Part shown: positions 1-12,200 of the stretch, one piece after another
Layout: each line of letters opens with the position of its first letter
How positions within the stretch are numbered: position 1 is the stretch's first letter
Assembly: GCA_008828725.1 (NCBI GenBank)
Contig: MEHQ01003403.1
Span: 124,001-188,000, forward strand
Length of the DNA: 64,000 nucleotides
DNA from: Saccharina japonica
Lineage: Eukaryota; Sar; Phaeophyceae; Laminariales; Laminariaceae
Reading direction: 5' to 3'
Made by a program: the position numbers and the translations under genes
Notes under the pieces: generated by a model
The model's input: only the letters and a program-made list of their open reading frames with translations
Databases searched by the model: none
Told to the model about the DNA's origin: nothing

Positions 1-34
1 ACACATACTATATGTACGTGTAGAGTACTATTAA

Positions 35-259
35 TATTACGGAGGACCATAATAAACAGGACCAAATGCTGGTATTGCGGGGGAACGTAGTTAACAGGAC
101 CAAATATGATTACTAAAAATACTGGAATATATAGGTTTTTGTGTCCCAGATGGGTCTTGCTTACTATGGCCCCCCGTAATGGTAAAAAAGGTAAATATCT
201 AGGTTTTTGTGTATACCGTAGGTCCTATTTACTAGTGTTTACTATGCCCCCCCGTTAGT
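35..259. mobile_element. Nested pair of TATTACGGGGG-end MITEs
   Basis: The outer ends read TATTACGGAGGACCATAATA at the left and, as inverted complement, a G-rich match near 240-259. A second full copy (about 73-181, ends TATTGCGGGGGAACGTAG and CTATGGCCCCCCGTAAT) lies inside and splits the outer one. Internal words such as AACAGGACCAAAT and AGGTTTTTGTGT are shared with copies at 59494-59612 and 60385-60589. No transposase is present, so this is a non-autonomous TIR element. Confidence 0.7.
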
Positions 260-602
260 ATGTACAGGTACTATTAGTATACATACCAGGTACAAGATAA
301 GGGCCCCCAAGAAACGGTGTCAGACAAAGGCGCACCCGTTCTGCGCCGCCAACGAAGACCCTCGTACCTGGTACATACTTTTTTATGAAACATTAAAAAG
401 ACAACTCAGCTGTGAGATACGTACCTGGTAGAGGTTTTTGTCAAAACTCGTCTTTGCAAGCTGTGCGTGTCATATCATATTATATGTACTATAATAATAA
501 TAGTGATGTTATATGACGCTTCGATCGCGCGTGCTGCTACGGACCTTATATTACCCCATGAAACATATAATAATGCCGGTGGCCGGTGCCCCCCCTGCGT
601 AG

Positions 603-740
603 TAATACGGGGGAGCATACTATTAATAGTTAATAGTAAATACCAGGTAGTAAAAAGGACCTACCCGGTACGTATGTATTTCCCTATTTTTGCTACGAGC
701 AACAAAATATTTTGACCTATTTACTTGGTCCCCCATAGTA
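603..740. mobile_element. Diverged TATTACGGGGG-end MITE
   Basis: The left end TAATACGGGGGAGCATACTA and the right end ACTTGGTCCCCCATAGTA are the inverted ends of the same family as 35-259. The middle is diverged and has gained a TACCAGGTA word at about 643. The rest of 260-1539 shows no exon I can support. Confidence 0.5.
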
Positions 741-1539
741 CTACTGCTGTAGTACCAGAGTACCCGAGGGTCTGACAACAACACGGCTATTTTACGAAGA
801 CGGTTACGTATACGAACCAGGTCCTGGCTGCTGTGCTTGGTATCATTCTGTGCGCGCAGAAGTTTCCAACATATAATACTGCTGTAGGAGTATCTCGTGA
901 GTGTCTTTATAAAGCGTGGGCTATGAGTTGCGTGCCCAAATCACGCAGGCAGGTGGTGTTTGAGGGCGTCACTTCTCGGTTCCTGGTATATGAACATAAT
1001 ATATGTTACGAGTACGAGTCCACTTTTAATTTACCGTCCACACGATATACCACTATTAATATCATACTATCATTACTGGTATGGACGGAAATGTAAGGAC
1101 CGTTTGGGTATTGATATCAATAACTCAACGTTCCTTATATTGCACTCCAGGTGGGTATATCCTACAGTAATGCTCGCGCTGATTGCGTACTGTACGAGTA
1201 AGTACGAGGTATCGAACATGACGACTTACCGTATCCTGGTTACATCACATATACGCTATCCTACACATACATACCATACGTATCACATGAACAAACACTT
1301 CTACCGGTATTTGTACCTTGTATTATTCGAACCAGTCTGTACCAGAGCTACAGATAACAGTAATAATGCCAACGCTGAGGCTTCATGTACCACAATGATA
1401 AGCGGACAAAAATACCAGACATACCATACCGGTACTGGTGATGAATGACAGTATGGTAGTAGTGGTGCTGTTGTATTCATACTGCTGTACAGAAACAGCA
1501 GAGACAAAAAGATAACAACAAGCACGCGCACACCCGCAC

Positions 1540-1890
1540 CTCGATTTTCTCTCGCTCAGCGGCACTCTTCCCCCCCGCGCGCAGCTTCTCCTGGAGCTTG
1601 TCGATTCTCTTGCGAGCGCTCTGGATCTGGCGGTAAGGCCACCGCTCAATGCCGAACGCGCGACACACCCTCTTCACGATCGTCGTAGATACCCCCCAAC
1701 TTTTCCCAGCTTCCTCCATAGGAAGGTGGAATTGGCCTTGGAGCATCTCCCTCGTCACGCACTTGGAGAACAACTTGGGGCCGGTGCCGCGATTGCGGGG
1801 CTTGGGATCCTTCTTGGTGCTGCTGTCGCCTGGAGACGGCAAGGCCGCTCCTGCGGCGACCTGGCGACAGCGTCTCTCTTTTGCGGCCAT
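1540..1890 (-). CDS. RWP-RK domain protein, first coding exon (partial gene)
   Basis: The exon runs from an ATG at 1890 (A at -3, G at +4) to a donor after 1540 (GAG|GTGCGG, phase 0), giving 117 residues. Residues about 47-100 form an RWP-RK DNA-binding domain: TREMLQGQFHLPMEEAG, then a helix ending in KRVCRAFGIERWPYRQIQ, then a basic helix. The family is plant, algal and protist transcription factors such as NIN/NLP and RKD. The signature is RWPYRQ in place of the usual RWPxRK. A basic, Pro/Ser-rich stretch precedes the domain. Upstream in the same frame is a GCT run (poly-Ala if translated), which I treat as 5' UTR. If unspliced, the frame would stop at 1477 after a Cys-rich, non-conserved tail. 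I could not find the next exon at lower coordinates, so the gene is incomplete. Confidence 0.82.
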
Positions 1891-1894
1891 GATG

Positions 1895-1896
<2 letters not shown>

Positions 1897-1930
<34 letters not shown>

Positions 1931-1957
1931 GCAGCAGCAGCAGCACAGCAGCAGCAG
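1897..1957. repeat. (AGC)n microsatellite
   Basis: Nearly pure AGC trinucleotides with a GGC and an ACA interruption, immediately 5' of the RWP-RK start codon on the minus strand, so it is probably in the 5' UTR or promoter. Confidence 0.9.
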
Positions 1958-2903
1958 GCGATGCCGATGATCCGTCGTATGTTGATGATCGTGTGCTCTT
2001 TCTTGTATTTCGTCTCTGAAAGAAGCTTGCTTGCGTGTGCCCTCTCTCAGGGTGAGAGGAGGGTACCGCTGTGAAAAACTGCTTCTGCTGCACTCTGTAC
2101 GAGTAACAGGTGGTGCTTTTGCGGAAGAGGCCCAGCCACAGCGAATAGCTCCGCTGGACCGAGAGCGCTCTATGCGTCCGGTGGGTAACCTCGCTTCGTA
2201 CGCGACAATGGCACAGGAACACCACCCACGATTATGCGCACGCCGTATGTTTGTACCAGGTATACGCTTTCAATGCGTTCTGTTGTGTGTTACCACCCTG
2301 CTGCAGAGCTGCAGGCACAAGAAGAGTGTTGGATTCGTACTTGTAGAGAGGGTTGTCTCGTAGATAAACGGGAAAATCCGAAAAATCTTGAAAACAAATG
2401 AACTGGAAGCCACACACAAAGTTTAAGCCTGTCGTGCGAAAAAAGGGGAGAATACGAGAGAACAGGCATAGCAAGTCACGAGCAATCGTAGAGCCCGGCC
2501 GTCGTTTGCTGGGTCTGGTGGCGTCGACTGACGATTGTTGATACCCTGGAGCAGCATGAAGAGTGATGAGGATGTGAATCGATGCCAATTGGATGCGGCG
2601 CAATTAGCCCGTTCGCCGAATAGGCACCTAGGAGACCGGTCGTTGTTGACGCGTCAAAGCATTTTTAGACGTTAATATGCTATTTTCAGTGTTGGGGACG
2701 GTCCGTCAAGCGGTCCAAACCGTGGCCTCCTCACATCTTCGTTGGTGAATTTACTACTGTACGTACATACTACTCTGTATCATACCTTGCATCTCGACGT
2801 ACGGGTACCGAACCGTTTACCAAATCATACAGAGTACACAGGGTGCCGGTGTGCCGGTGCAGAGTGCACAGAGTACGCGTTGTATGCTATTAATACTACG
2901 ACG

Positions 2904-2912
2904 TACTACTAT

Positions 2913-2971
<59 letters not shown>

Positions 2972-2979
2972 TACTACTA
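2904..2979. repeat. (ACT)n/(TAC)n microsatellite
   Basis: About 24 tandem ACT/TAC triplets. It produces long poly-Tyr and poly-Val frames on the two strands, which are artefacts. It lies in the gene-free stretch between the RWP-RK exon and the end of the amidohydrolase gene. Confidence 0.95.
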
Positions 2980-3850
2980 TACAGTATACTGTAGAACAAA
3001 ATGGTAGCCCTATCACTCGAGCAACACACATACGATACGACAACACCGATCGATGATCGATGATCGATGATGCAGTGTATGCAACACCTAATAAGAAAAC
3101 GAGCAATAAGAAAGGCAGGCTAAGGTTTGCAGCAAACTATAAAATTCGGGCGTCGTTATACTGAAGTTAGTGTAGAACGCACACATTCTCAGATAAGAAA
3201 TCCAGCCTCTGGATCAAATACTATTTATTATTAGGTGTCCTGTACTACGTATGTATGTGTGTAGACTTGGCCGTCCGGCAGCACTACGTACTGCTTTGGG
3301 GGTTCATAATTTCAGGTTCGACTTTTGGACGAAAAGGTAAGAATGTGGCCATTTGTTTGCTGAAATTAGAGTGGCCTATAGGGCACACCCTGCCTAACAT
3401 AGGAATTCGAGTCTGGCCCAAAATAAGGGAGTCACACACTTTTCGGTATAGTCTACTGGTGCTCGTATAGACGTACTATACTCGTATCTGCTACATAATA
3501 CAACGGTACCGGGCCACTCATAATAAGAAAGAAACGTATTGTGGATACATCTTGGCGGGAAGTAGACATAGATAGAAGGATGTTACTTTGCGCATAGGTT
3601 TCCTTGGTTTCCGTGGTTTTCTGCTTTCGGGAACGCTATGAGTGATCAACGTTGAAGCTCCTCATGCTGCACATTGTCGGATGGCAAAGATAATAATAAT
3701 AAAAAAGAAACCCATGAAAAAAACAGCCTGAAAAATTGAAAAAAGAAATAATAATAAAGAAAGTCAATGCCTATAAGCTTTAAGAAAGCTGATCCACCCT
3801 TCCGATGGCTGGCCTGGGCCCAAGGTATCATTCATTGTGTACCATTACAG

Positions 3851-4019
3851 TACCGGCCCGCTCATAAGAAACCAGAAACGGGGCTTAGGCTGACTTTCTT
3901 ATTTGAGAAAGGGGTGTGTCCCACGCTAACTTCAGTATAATAGCTGTCGACTTTCTTATTTCCCCCGTAACGTTTAGGCTGAGTTTCTTGTGGGGCACTT
4001 TCTTATGAGAGGGCCGGTA
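3851..4019. mobile_element. TIR element (CCGGCCCGCTCATAAGAAA ends)
   Basis: The left end TACCGGCCCGCTCATAAGAA is matched by the inverted right end TTCTTATGAGAGGGCCGGTA with one mismatch in 20. The interior repeats the words CTTAGGCTGA and TTTCTTATT in opposite orientations. A degraded relative follows at about 4050-4170 and a half copy lies at about 3500-3530. TA flanks both ends. Confidence 0.65.
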
Positions 4020-4170
4020 GTGTAATACTATTAGTACTAGGGAACACATACTTCTCGGGGACCAAAATAAGAAAGCGCGACATAAGGAAAAGTCTGATTT
4101 TGCGCGCGCCCAGAATAAGGAAGTCAGCCTGAGCACGATTAAAGGTTTCTTGTGAGAGGGCCTGGTATGT

Positions 4171-6275
4171 GCTATAAATACATGAATACCATTATGTGTA
4201 TGTAAAGGAGCGCGATTCAACGCCATAATAATCTGAGATAGTAATCAGAGATAATAATCTGAGAAAATCGGCACAACGAATGGTGAGCATATGATAACAT
4301 CATCCCCATCTTAAACACCTGGGAGCTCGTAAATATAGTTGGTGTATTGGTGTGCATAGTTGGTGTCGAGTGTGTATGAGAGACGTCCACGGGGCAGCCT
4401 CTGGCCTCGAGCGCGATCTTGCTATTATCTGCCATCTGCTTATAGAATAAACGTGAATTCCGGCAATTGAATCAAAACCCAAGTCTTACAATATCTGGTA
4501 TGATGAGTAAATACTACGAGTAGTATAGTTCGTACCTGGTCAGAGGAAATAGCAAGAAAACGTTGGCGAAGGGACGAATCGCGAGCCTTCTGCATGGTCG
4601 AAAAGTATTCTCAGCGTCCAATCAACAGAGTACTCTTCAATACTGAATAGTCAAGTTCAGCTATTATAGAAGTCAATAAACGAATTGTGTCAGCTTTCTC
4701 ATTCTGAAATGAATTCTGCCCTGCATATTGTCGGAAGGTAAATGAAATAACAATTAACGACGAAAAAATGTATCCGTTTATGACACAGTAAAGTAGTACA
4801 GTAGTACATGGTTTCATGCCAGTCAGATCGTAAGTTTAAGTGACATCTTTAAGTGACATCTAGATGGCCACAAAAGCTAGAAAAATACCGAAAACTTACG
4901 ATCTGACTGATAATCTGATAGTCTCAAGGTATTTCCCAGGGGCAGGTTAGGTACTGGATAACAAGTGGGCGGTATGGGGCTAACCCTACTGATGTATACT
5001 ACCTGAAGCAGGTTGAGACGAGACGCACTCAGTCACTCACAAGATTGATGTTTTGATGACATTTTTTCATTGCAGCTCTGGTTTCCTGATCACACAAGAA
5101 AATCGGAGCCAAACCAACTCGACGTCAAGATAGAAGTTTGAGGATAATGACAAGGATGACAAGTGGCCCGTGGGAATGATTACAAGAGACAAATAAGCTA
5201 CGGCAGTGAGAGAAGAAAAAAGGAGAAACAAGTATATGGGGGTGATCTCTACCGCAGCAGAGAGAGGCCTCATTGATGCCAAACCATATACGAACTCAAG
5301 AGACGACGGAATGTTACAACATAATTCTGGGAAGAGCGCGGGCGAGCAACTAATATTTTCTTGGCGTGTTTCTGAACAGAAACACGCCACCTCAGCAATA
5401 TAGGGGAAACGGGGATACCATGAATACCATGACAGTACCTCTCTGACCCGTAGTATGTATAAGGGGCGTTTGTATATTAACACTCAGTGACATTCATTCG
5501 AAATGGTGCTTATATTTCGGGTCAGAGCGATGTCAATTACCAGAGATGCGTCTATGTGAGGAACAGAGACCCTAAGCTCGACCGTTCCGGGGGTCAATTA
5601 TTGTGACATCGGGGAGTTCCGTTATTCCACTGAGAACTTCGTACGTATGCACTATACATAGCATGCAGTATTGTATGTAGCGCTCGTAGTCCTCGTACGT
5701 AAAGGCTGCTTGCAGTGTACATATTATACGTGTTACACGCCAACACGAAGTATACCGGCATGTATCTTCCTTGTCTGGAGCCTTCACGGCTGTTGCGCTG
5801 CCCTTAAACAAACAAGCAGCTTGACGCCACAGAAATATGTACATCGTGAGACCACCCAGAGTCCCAGACTGGTCGTTCAGAGTATGAAAGAAAGCGCTTA
5901 TTTATCAGTTTTGAAAGCAAGTTTCTAGCTTTTCCCTCGTCTGGACTACGGAAAACCGCATCCCGATCTTCATCTCCTGGTGCCCTATTTTTCAATCAAC
6001 GTATTACACCAGGTGGCATGTATTAATCGGGCATCACGAAAAAACGGCTCGCGCTCCGCGCTCGCGAGCCTCATTTACAAGGTGACCACCAATTATCGAC
6101 AGATAACTTCGTACGTAACCCTTGTGGTACGAGTACTGCAAAATACGTGTTATCCAATGTTATCCAATGTTATGCAATTCAACTACAAACAGCAGTACTT
6201 TGGCCCGAAAAACATTGATATTGGTGGGTGCAGTTGGGGAAAGGCGTTTGCGAACAATGCCATTCGATTAGCCTA
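4171..6275. other. Gene-free stretch downstream of the amidohydrolase stop
   Basis: No exon could be supported. A 138-codon open frame on the minus strand at 5067-5483 matches no family I know and has no splice context. A diverged copy of the 'CCCTGCA(C/T)ATTGTCGGA' repeat lies near 4690-4760; its main copies are at 10048-10490 and 62390-62480. Confidence 0.6.
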
Positions 6276-9200
6276 TTATACATGATCAGTCCATGAGCCA
6301 AACAGGGCTTGCGCCGTGCCGCTGGTGATATCGTTTATCTCCTCGTCTGTTAGGCCCATGCCGGTGCACACGGCATCCTTCGCCGGGCCGTACCTGTGCG
6401 CAGAGCGAAAAACAAAAAGCGGCGGGTTGACCAAAACAGCAAGCAAGAAAACAAGAAAGCGGCATGTTGAAAAAAAAAAGGGGCATGTTCGAACATAAAA
6501 AAAGCGGCGTGTTTACGTGTTGAGCACACAAGGCCAGCGGTTGCCAGTGAAGGTCAAGTTCTGGCACGTGCAATAACGCCGTTGGGCGTGTGTTCAGTAC
6601 GTAGACGGTTGTTGGTTCAGAGTGACAGAAGAGGGAATACCGCTGCGGGATGATGTCAGAGGATACTATAGTCGGATAATGTCGGACTCGAACATGTATA
6701 CTACTGTACTGGTATACGATACATTGTAGGAGGGGAACATACATAATCGTATGTATGCAAACGGGCAGAGCATCAAACCTGCCCACCTCTCCAACCTAGT
6801 TCACAAAAAAAACAGTATGTACGCATGAAAACACCATAAGAAAATACGGAAAAAAAGAAGTGCCTCTTGGCGTACTCGACAAAAAGACAAAAATAGCGAT
6901 ATTTAAGACGAATTATGTGTTCATGTCTAAGTTCAGAGTAAAGACAGTATCGAAATACGAGTGTGTACCTCTCTGTGCAGGAATAAAGCGATCGTTTGGG
7001 TAATCATATGAATACCCAAACGTTTCTTACATTTACGGAAATAAATGGACAGAATTGTATCAATAGTCGAAATAATGAGGCTGTATGTGCCTCGGAATAT
7101 CGTAAATAAACTCCGAGGGTGGCTGTGAGTGACGACGAGACAAAAATACAAGGTAGATATATTAGTAAATAGATAAGAGCTTACTACATTGAGTTACTTA
7201 CGTAGGGCTAGTTATATTGAGCTACTCTATGGGCTATGTCTATACACGATGTATTTTTTTTTATCCAGTAGTGGGGAGGGGGTAGAAGAGCCTACTATGT
7301 GACCCCGGATCTGAGTTACGACTATTAACAGGAGGGAGAGAGAAAAGAAGGGCGAACACAGTAAATGGTATGATAACAACAACAAAAAAACGGTCATAGC
7401 CAATACCAGGTAGGAGCTACTGCGGTAAAGCTCTTTCATACTTCAAGTATATACGTAGGGTGTGGAATATCACGACTTGGCAACCACGATTTGACAAAAC
7501 TGAAAGTTGAAAAGTCAACATCAATAAATTGTGTCATCTTGGTAACCCCTCACCCGCACTGCCCGTCGGAGACGAACGGGAAATCACTGCCCCACAGCAG
7601 CCGCGGCGAGCCGAAGTGCTTGAGCAACGCTACGAATCGAGGTCGAAGGCTTGGGTAGGGGTACGGGTCCTGAGCCAAACAGCCAAACAGCCAAACAGCG
7701 GGGGGGGGTGGGGGTGCAAGCGCCAACAAAAGGTGTGAAAACGGCTAACAAGCGGCGGACAAGTTAACAAATTTGAACTGGCTGTGGGACGACGCTCATA
7801 CAGGTAGTCAAGGAATTTAACCATAAAACTACTGAGCTACTCTGTAGTGCTAATAGTCAGCGCTGACCATGACATTAGCCCAGTGGTCATGGTCTATAAA
7901 ATAGGGCATGCCATATTACTCTCGCTAGGACCTGGATTTTCGCCGGTAAGTAACGCCTTGTACCTGGTATCTGTTAATAACAAAAACGCAGTATGATGGG
8001 GTTCGAATCCCCCCATGATTCCTTCTTGGACGTATAAGTAACAACCCAGGTAGTCATATCAGTCAGCTCTGAGTGATAGCTCGGTGCTTAAGATATTACG
8101 TGATATTACCATATCTCATACCGGGTGTACTTCGCGCGGTATATAACACGAAATATGCTACCAGGTACGTCGTATCAAATGTGCTATCAAATATGCTATC
8201 AAAGATGCTATCTCCAAGATGCTACCAAAGATGAAATCAAAGCTGAGAGCATTGTTTTTGGGCGCGTCAAGGGTCAAGGCTTTTTTTGGCCTTAACATAC
8301 TAGGTTTAGAGTAGGGGGCCTTCAGATAGTACAACAAGGGCGATCAGTCAAAGGGCGGTCTCCTATTGATATCATGGCATTTTTGCACACAGCACGGGAA
8401 ATGTGAAACGCAGACTGGACGTAATTGCGGTTTCACAAAGCAGCAGAAGGCAGCAAAGAAGAGGGGACAAAGCAGGCACCGGATGCGGCCTACACATGCA
8501 CTATTGCCAACATTATACAATCCCGAAAAAAAACGAAGGGGACACCTGGGAAAAAGTCGAGCAGATACAGCAGTATACACAGCAGTGCCGCAGTACCGCG
8601 ATGCCGGCAGCTTGTGTCTTGTGACGTCGCCTGTGCTACTGCTTCTTAACCCCTTTGGACACGTTTTGGGGTTTAAACTACTTGGAACTACTGTAGTGTG
8701 GAACACCCTTTGCAGGCGTTATAACCTTTTGGGCTTGATTTATCAGAAGAGCGGTCTTACCAAGCGGCTATGGTCTATTCTGCTTATAGCATGGTATAGC
8801 TATATGTGTCAGCCCGCAGCAGCAGGACGACTACTGTAGTTTGATGCAGTTTGATGCCTTGTTTTATGCTGCACGCGTGTCGCACAAAGGCTTGCATTGG
8901 AGCTTGAACCAGTAGCTTGTAGCTCGGACACGCCGTACAAAGGCTTGCATTGTAGCTTGTACGCGTAGCTCTGACATGTCGTACAAAGTATTGCATTGGA
9001 GCTTGTACCAGTAGCTTGTAGCTCAGACGCCGTGCAAAGGCTTGCATTGTACCAGTGCTTCGGACCACCTCCATCTATCATGCCGTACAAAGGCTTCACA
9101 CCCTGTACAGCTATCGCTAACCGCTATCGCTATTAGCTGTGTATAGCTGTCCAGAGCATGTAGCTGTCGGTAGGCAGCTAGCTGCGTAGTTTCTCGAAAC

Positions 9201-12200
9201 AATAGCTGTCTGTAGACAGCTAGCTGCGCAGATTCTCGAAACAATAGCTGTCTGTAAACAGCTAGCTGCGTACCTTCTCCAAACAGTAGCTGTCTGTAGA
9301 CAGCTAGCTGCGCAGTTATTTTAAACGATAGCTGTCTGTAGCTAGCTGCGTAGCTTCTCGAAAAAATAGCTGTCTGCAGGCAGCTAGCTGCGCAGCTCCT
9401 CGGAACAATAGCTGTCTACTAAACAGCTATAGCTTAGCTGTCTGTAGACAGCTCGTATAGCTAATGAGAAAGTCGCGGGATGAGCTGTGGCGTTGACGGG
9501 TGTTCAGTGTTTCGTTTGGTTTTTTATTTCTGGGTGGCGTCAACTCTTGCGGAATCGTAATAGGTAGCTAAGCTGACAGTATAATAGCTGTGTAGGTAGC
9601 TAAGCTGACAGTAGCTGTCTGTAGACAGCTAGCTGCGCAGCTTCTCAAAACAATAGCTGTCTGCAGGCAGCTAGCTGCGCAGCCTTTTGAAACAATAGCT
9701 GTCTGTAGACAGCTAGCTGCGTAGCTTCTCAAAACAATAGCTGTCTGTGGACAGCTAGCTGCGCAGCTTTTTGCAACAATAGCTGTCTGCAGGCAGCTAG
9801 CTGCGTAGCTTTTCGAAACAATAGCTGTCAGCCAGACAGCTGACCGCTATCGTAGCTGTACAGGGTGTGAAGGCTTGCATTGTATCAGTAGCTCGGACAT
9901 CTCCATATATGATCTTCTATCGCAACCCAACAGCATTTATCGTCAGTTTTCCCTTCGCTCTCTCTCAAAGGGTCAGAGGTGTAAATATTGATATTGTATA
10001 TTGTGTGCGTATTCTATTGAGTACACGGAGGGGAGGAGAATTGGTCGGAGGAGATTGGTGGTATTCGACGAATTGGGTCAGCTTTTTCACTCTGAATGAA
10101 TAATGCCCTGCACATTGTCGGAAGGCAAATAATATAATAACATTGTGGATATTCGATTTATATCAGACTGAAATGTGTACGATACAGCTTTAGACTAATA
10201 TAGAGGAGATTGGTGGTATTCGACGAATTGGGTCAGCTTTTTCACTCTGAATGAATAATGCCCTGCACATTGTCGGAAGGCAAATAATATAATAACATTG
10301 TGGATATTCGATTTATATCAGACTGAAATGTGTACGATACAGCTTTAGACTATTATTATATTATTTGCCTTCCGACAATGTGCAGGGTATTATTCATTCA
10401 GAATGAAAAAGCTGACACACTTCGTCGAATACCACCACTCTCATTCAACAACTTATTCTCCTCCTCTGCGTGTACTCTATAGAATACGCACCCTTTACCC
10501 AATTATTGTACCTGCTATATATCTATTCGCCGTGCTTCCTACTCCGTATCTACATTCCACCCCCACGCCATGGGAAGTAATCCTCCCTCCTCCTCCCTTC
10601 TCCCCCTGGCGGCCTGCCGGTCTCGCAGGGCGAGCTTGTATCGGTGCACCCGGCGTGAGATCGCGACCTGGGTGGTTACCGATATGACCTGGAAAAGCTG
10701 CTCCTTACATACCCCTTTTCTTGACTATTATTACTTACAGCTTTAGACTATTATTAGCGTCAGAGGGCAAAGTTAACAAGAATGTGAATACTATCAACAT
10801 GTCACAAGCACAGAAATTGTGCCTTGGGAGGTGGACAACGATATCAAGGCCAGGCGTTATAGCTTAACGGCACCTCCGTTTTCGAGACAAGAAACTTAGA
10901 ATCGGTCTATGTACGAGGATTAAGCTTGAACTATTTATAGCTCAAGGGTTTCCTCTTTGGGTCTTGAAGGCATGCCTTAAACGAGAAAAAACGTCCAAAA
11001 GAAGTGATGATATATTATATACCTGGTATATAGATTACAGCGTGCATCGCCCACACTATTAATAGTGTAAGCATGAAGCAGCCCGGGCTGTTGGGGTACG
11101 ATAAGAGATAAGGCGCGTGTCAGACATGACATGTAAGATGCTGCACGACACGCACCAGCGTGATGGATGGTGGCCCTTGTACTGCGGCACGCTCGCTCTT
11201 TCTAGACGCTTCATAAAATCGAACTCCATTTTTTTGTTTGGTCGTCATGTCAGCATGTCGCTATTGAGTACACATGGTTTCCAGGAGGGTTAGTCGCAAG
11301 GCTATATACGGTTACTCGTAGTGGGGCGATAGATCGACCCTGTCGGTCGCCGGGCATCGTACAACACAAAAAAACCCTTCGGTCCCCCCCAAAACAAAGC
11401 TTGATTGACAAGGCGTAGAAGGCGTAGAATATGTACAAGGTCTCACCGTGGCGACTCGGAAGAAGGCGCTGACCTTCACGTGCACCTGTGAATACCTGTC
11501 CATGCATTCATCAGTTGCATCCATCAGTTCATTAGAGAAAACGTCGCGCTCGAGTGTAAATACCCAATGGAAAATGCGTACTACACCCCATACTGTAGCC
11601 CAGACTGTAGTGCATACCGTAGTGCATACTGTTGTAGTGCATGCTGCTGTAGTGCGTAGTGCATGCTGCTGTCGTGCATAACCCTGAGGTTGGGGACATT
11701 TTCTTGCGATACACCACGTTGTCCGAACATGTAAGAATCGTGTGGGCAATCACATTTTCAAGTAATCAGTCCTTATGTTTCCGGACAGAGTGGCACACGA
11801 TACCAGGTACAGTAACCAGGTACAACAGCTGCAGTACGTAGAAGTGCACCCTCTATCGCAAGATAAAGCTGTGCTCGGCTGACCCTGAGTTCGAATCCCA
11901 AAGGAAAACACAATTGATATTTTTGAGGCTTGTCCTTGTGGGCATTTTCAAGCGTAAAAAAACAACTAATAGCTACGAGTACCGCTCTGGACTGCAATGT
12001 GCATTAATGCAAGGATCGTTTAGTATTTATATTGTTTGTTCAACGTTCTGTATATTTCCGTTCAGAGTAGTATTCATAGTGGCACATACTTAGCTTATGT
12101 GGAGCAGGCACAATTCAACGTGAGACGGCGAGTGAAGGCAAGCGCTAACCCCAGCGACCTACAGCGAGGGAGAAAAGGAAAGGCGAGTGCCATACATAGC

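Noticed and set aside
5067-5483. 138-codon minus-strand open frame, hydrophobic
   Set aside because: No family resemblance, no splice or start context, in repeat-rich DNA; length is within chance for this many frames.
7990-8020. tRNA-like T arm GGGGTTCGAATCCCC
   Set aside because: No matching acceptor stem, anticodon arm or D arm within the expected distance upstream.
9125-9850. CRISPR-like array
   Set aside because: Units are contiguous with no unique spacers, in a eukaryotic intron; it is a minisatellite.
11862-11905. B-box-like GAGTTCGAATCCC
   Set aside because: Isolated motif without tRNA stems.
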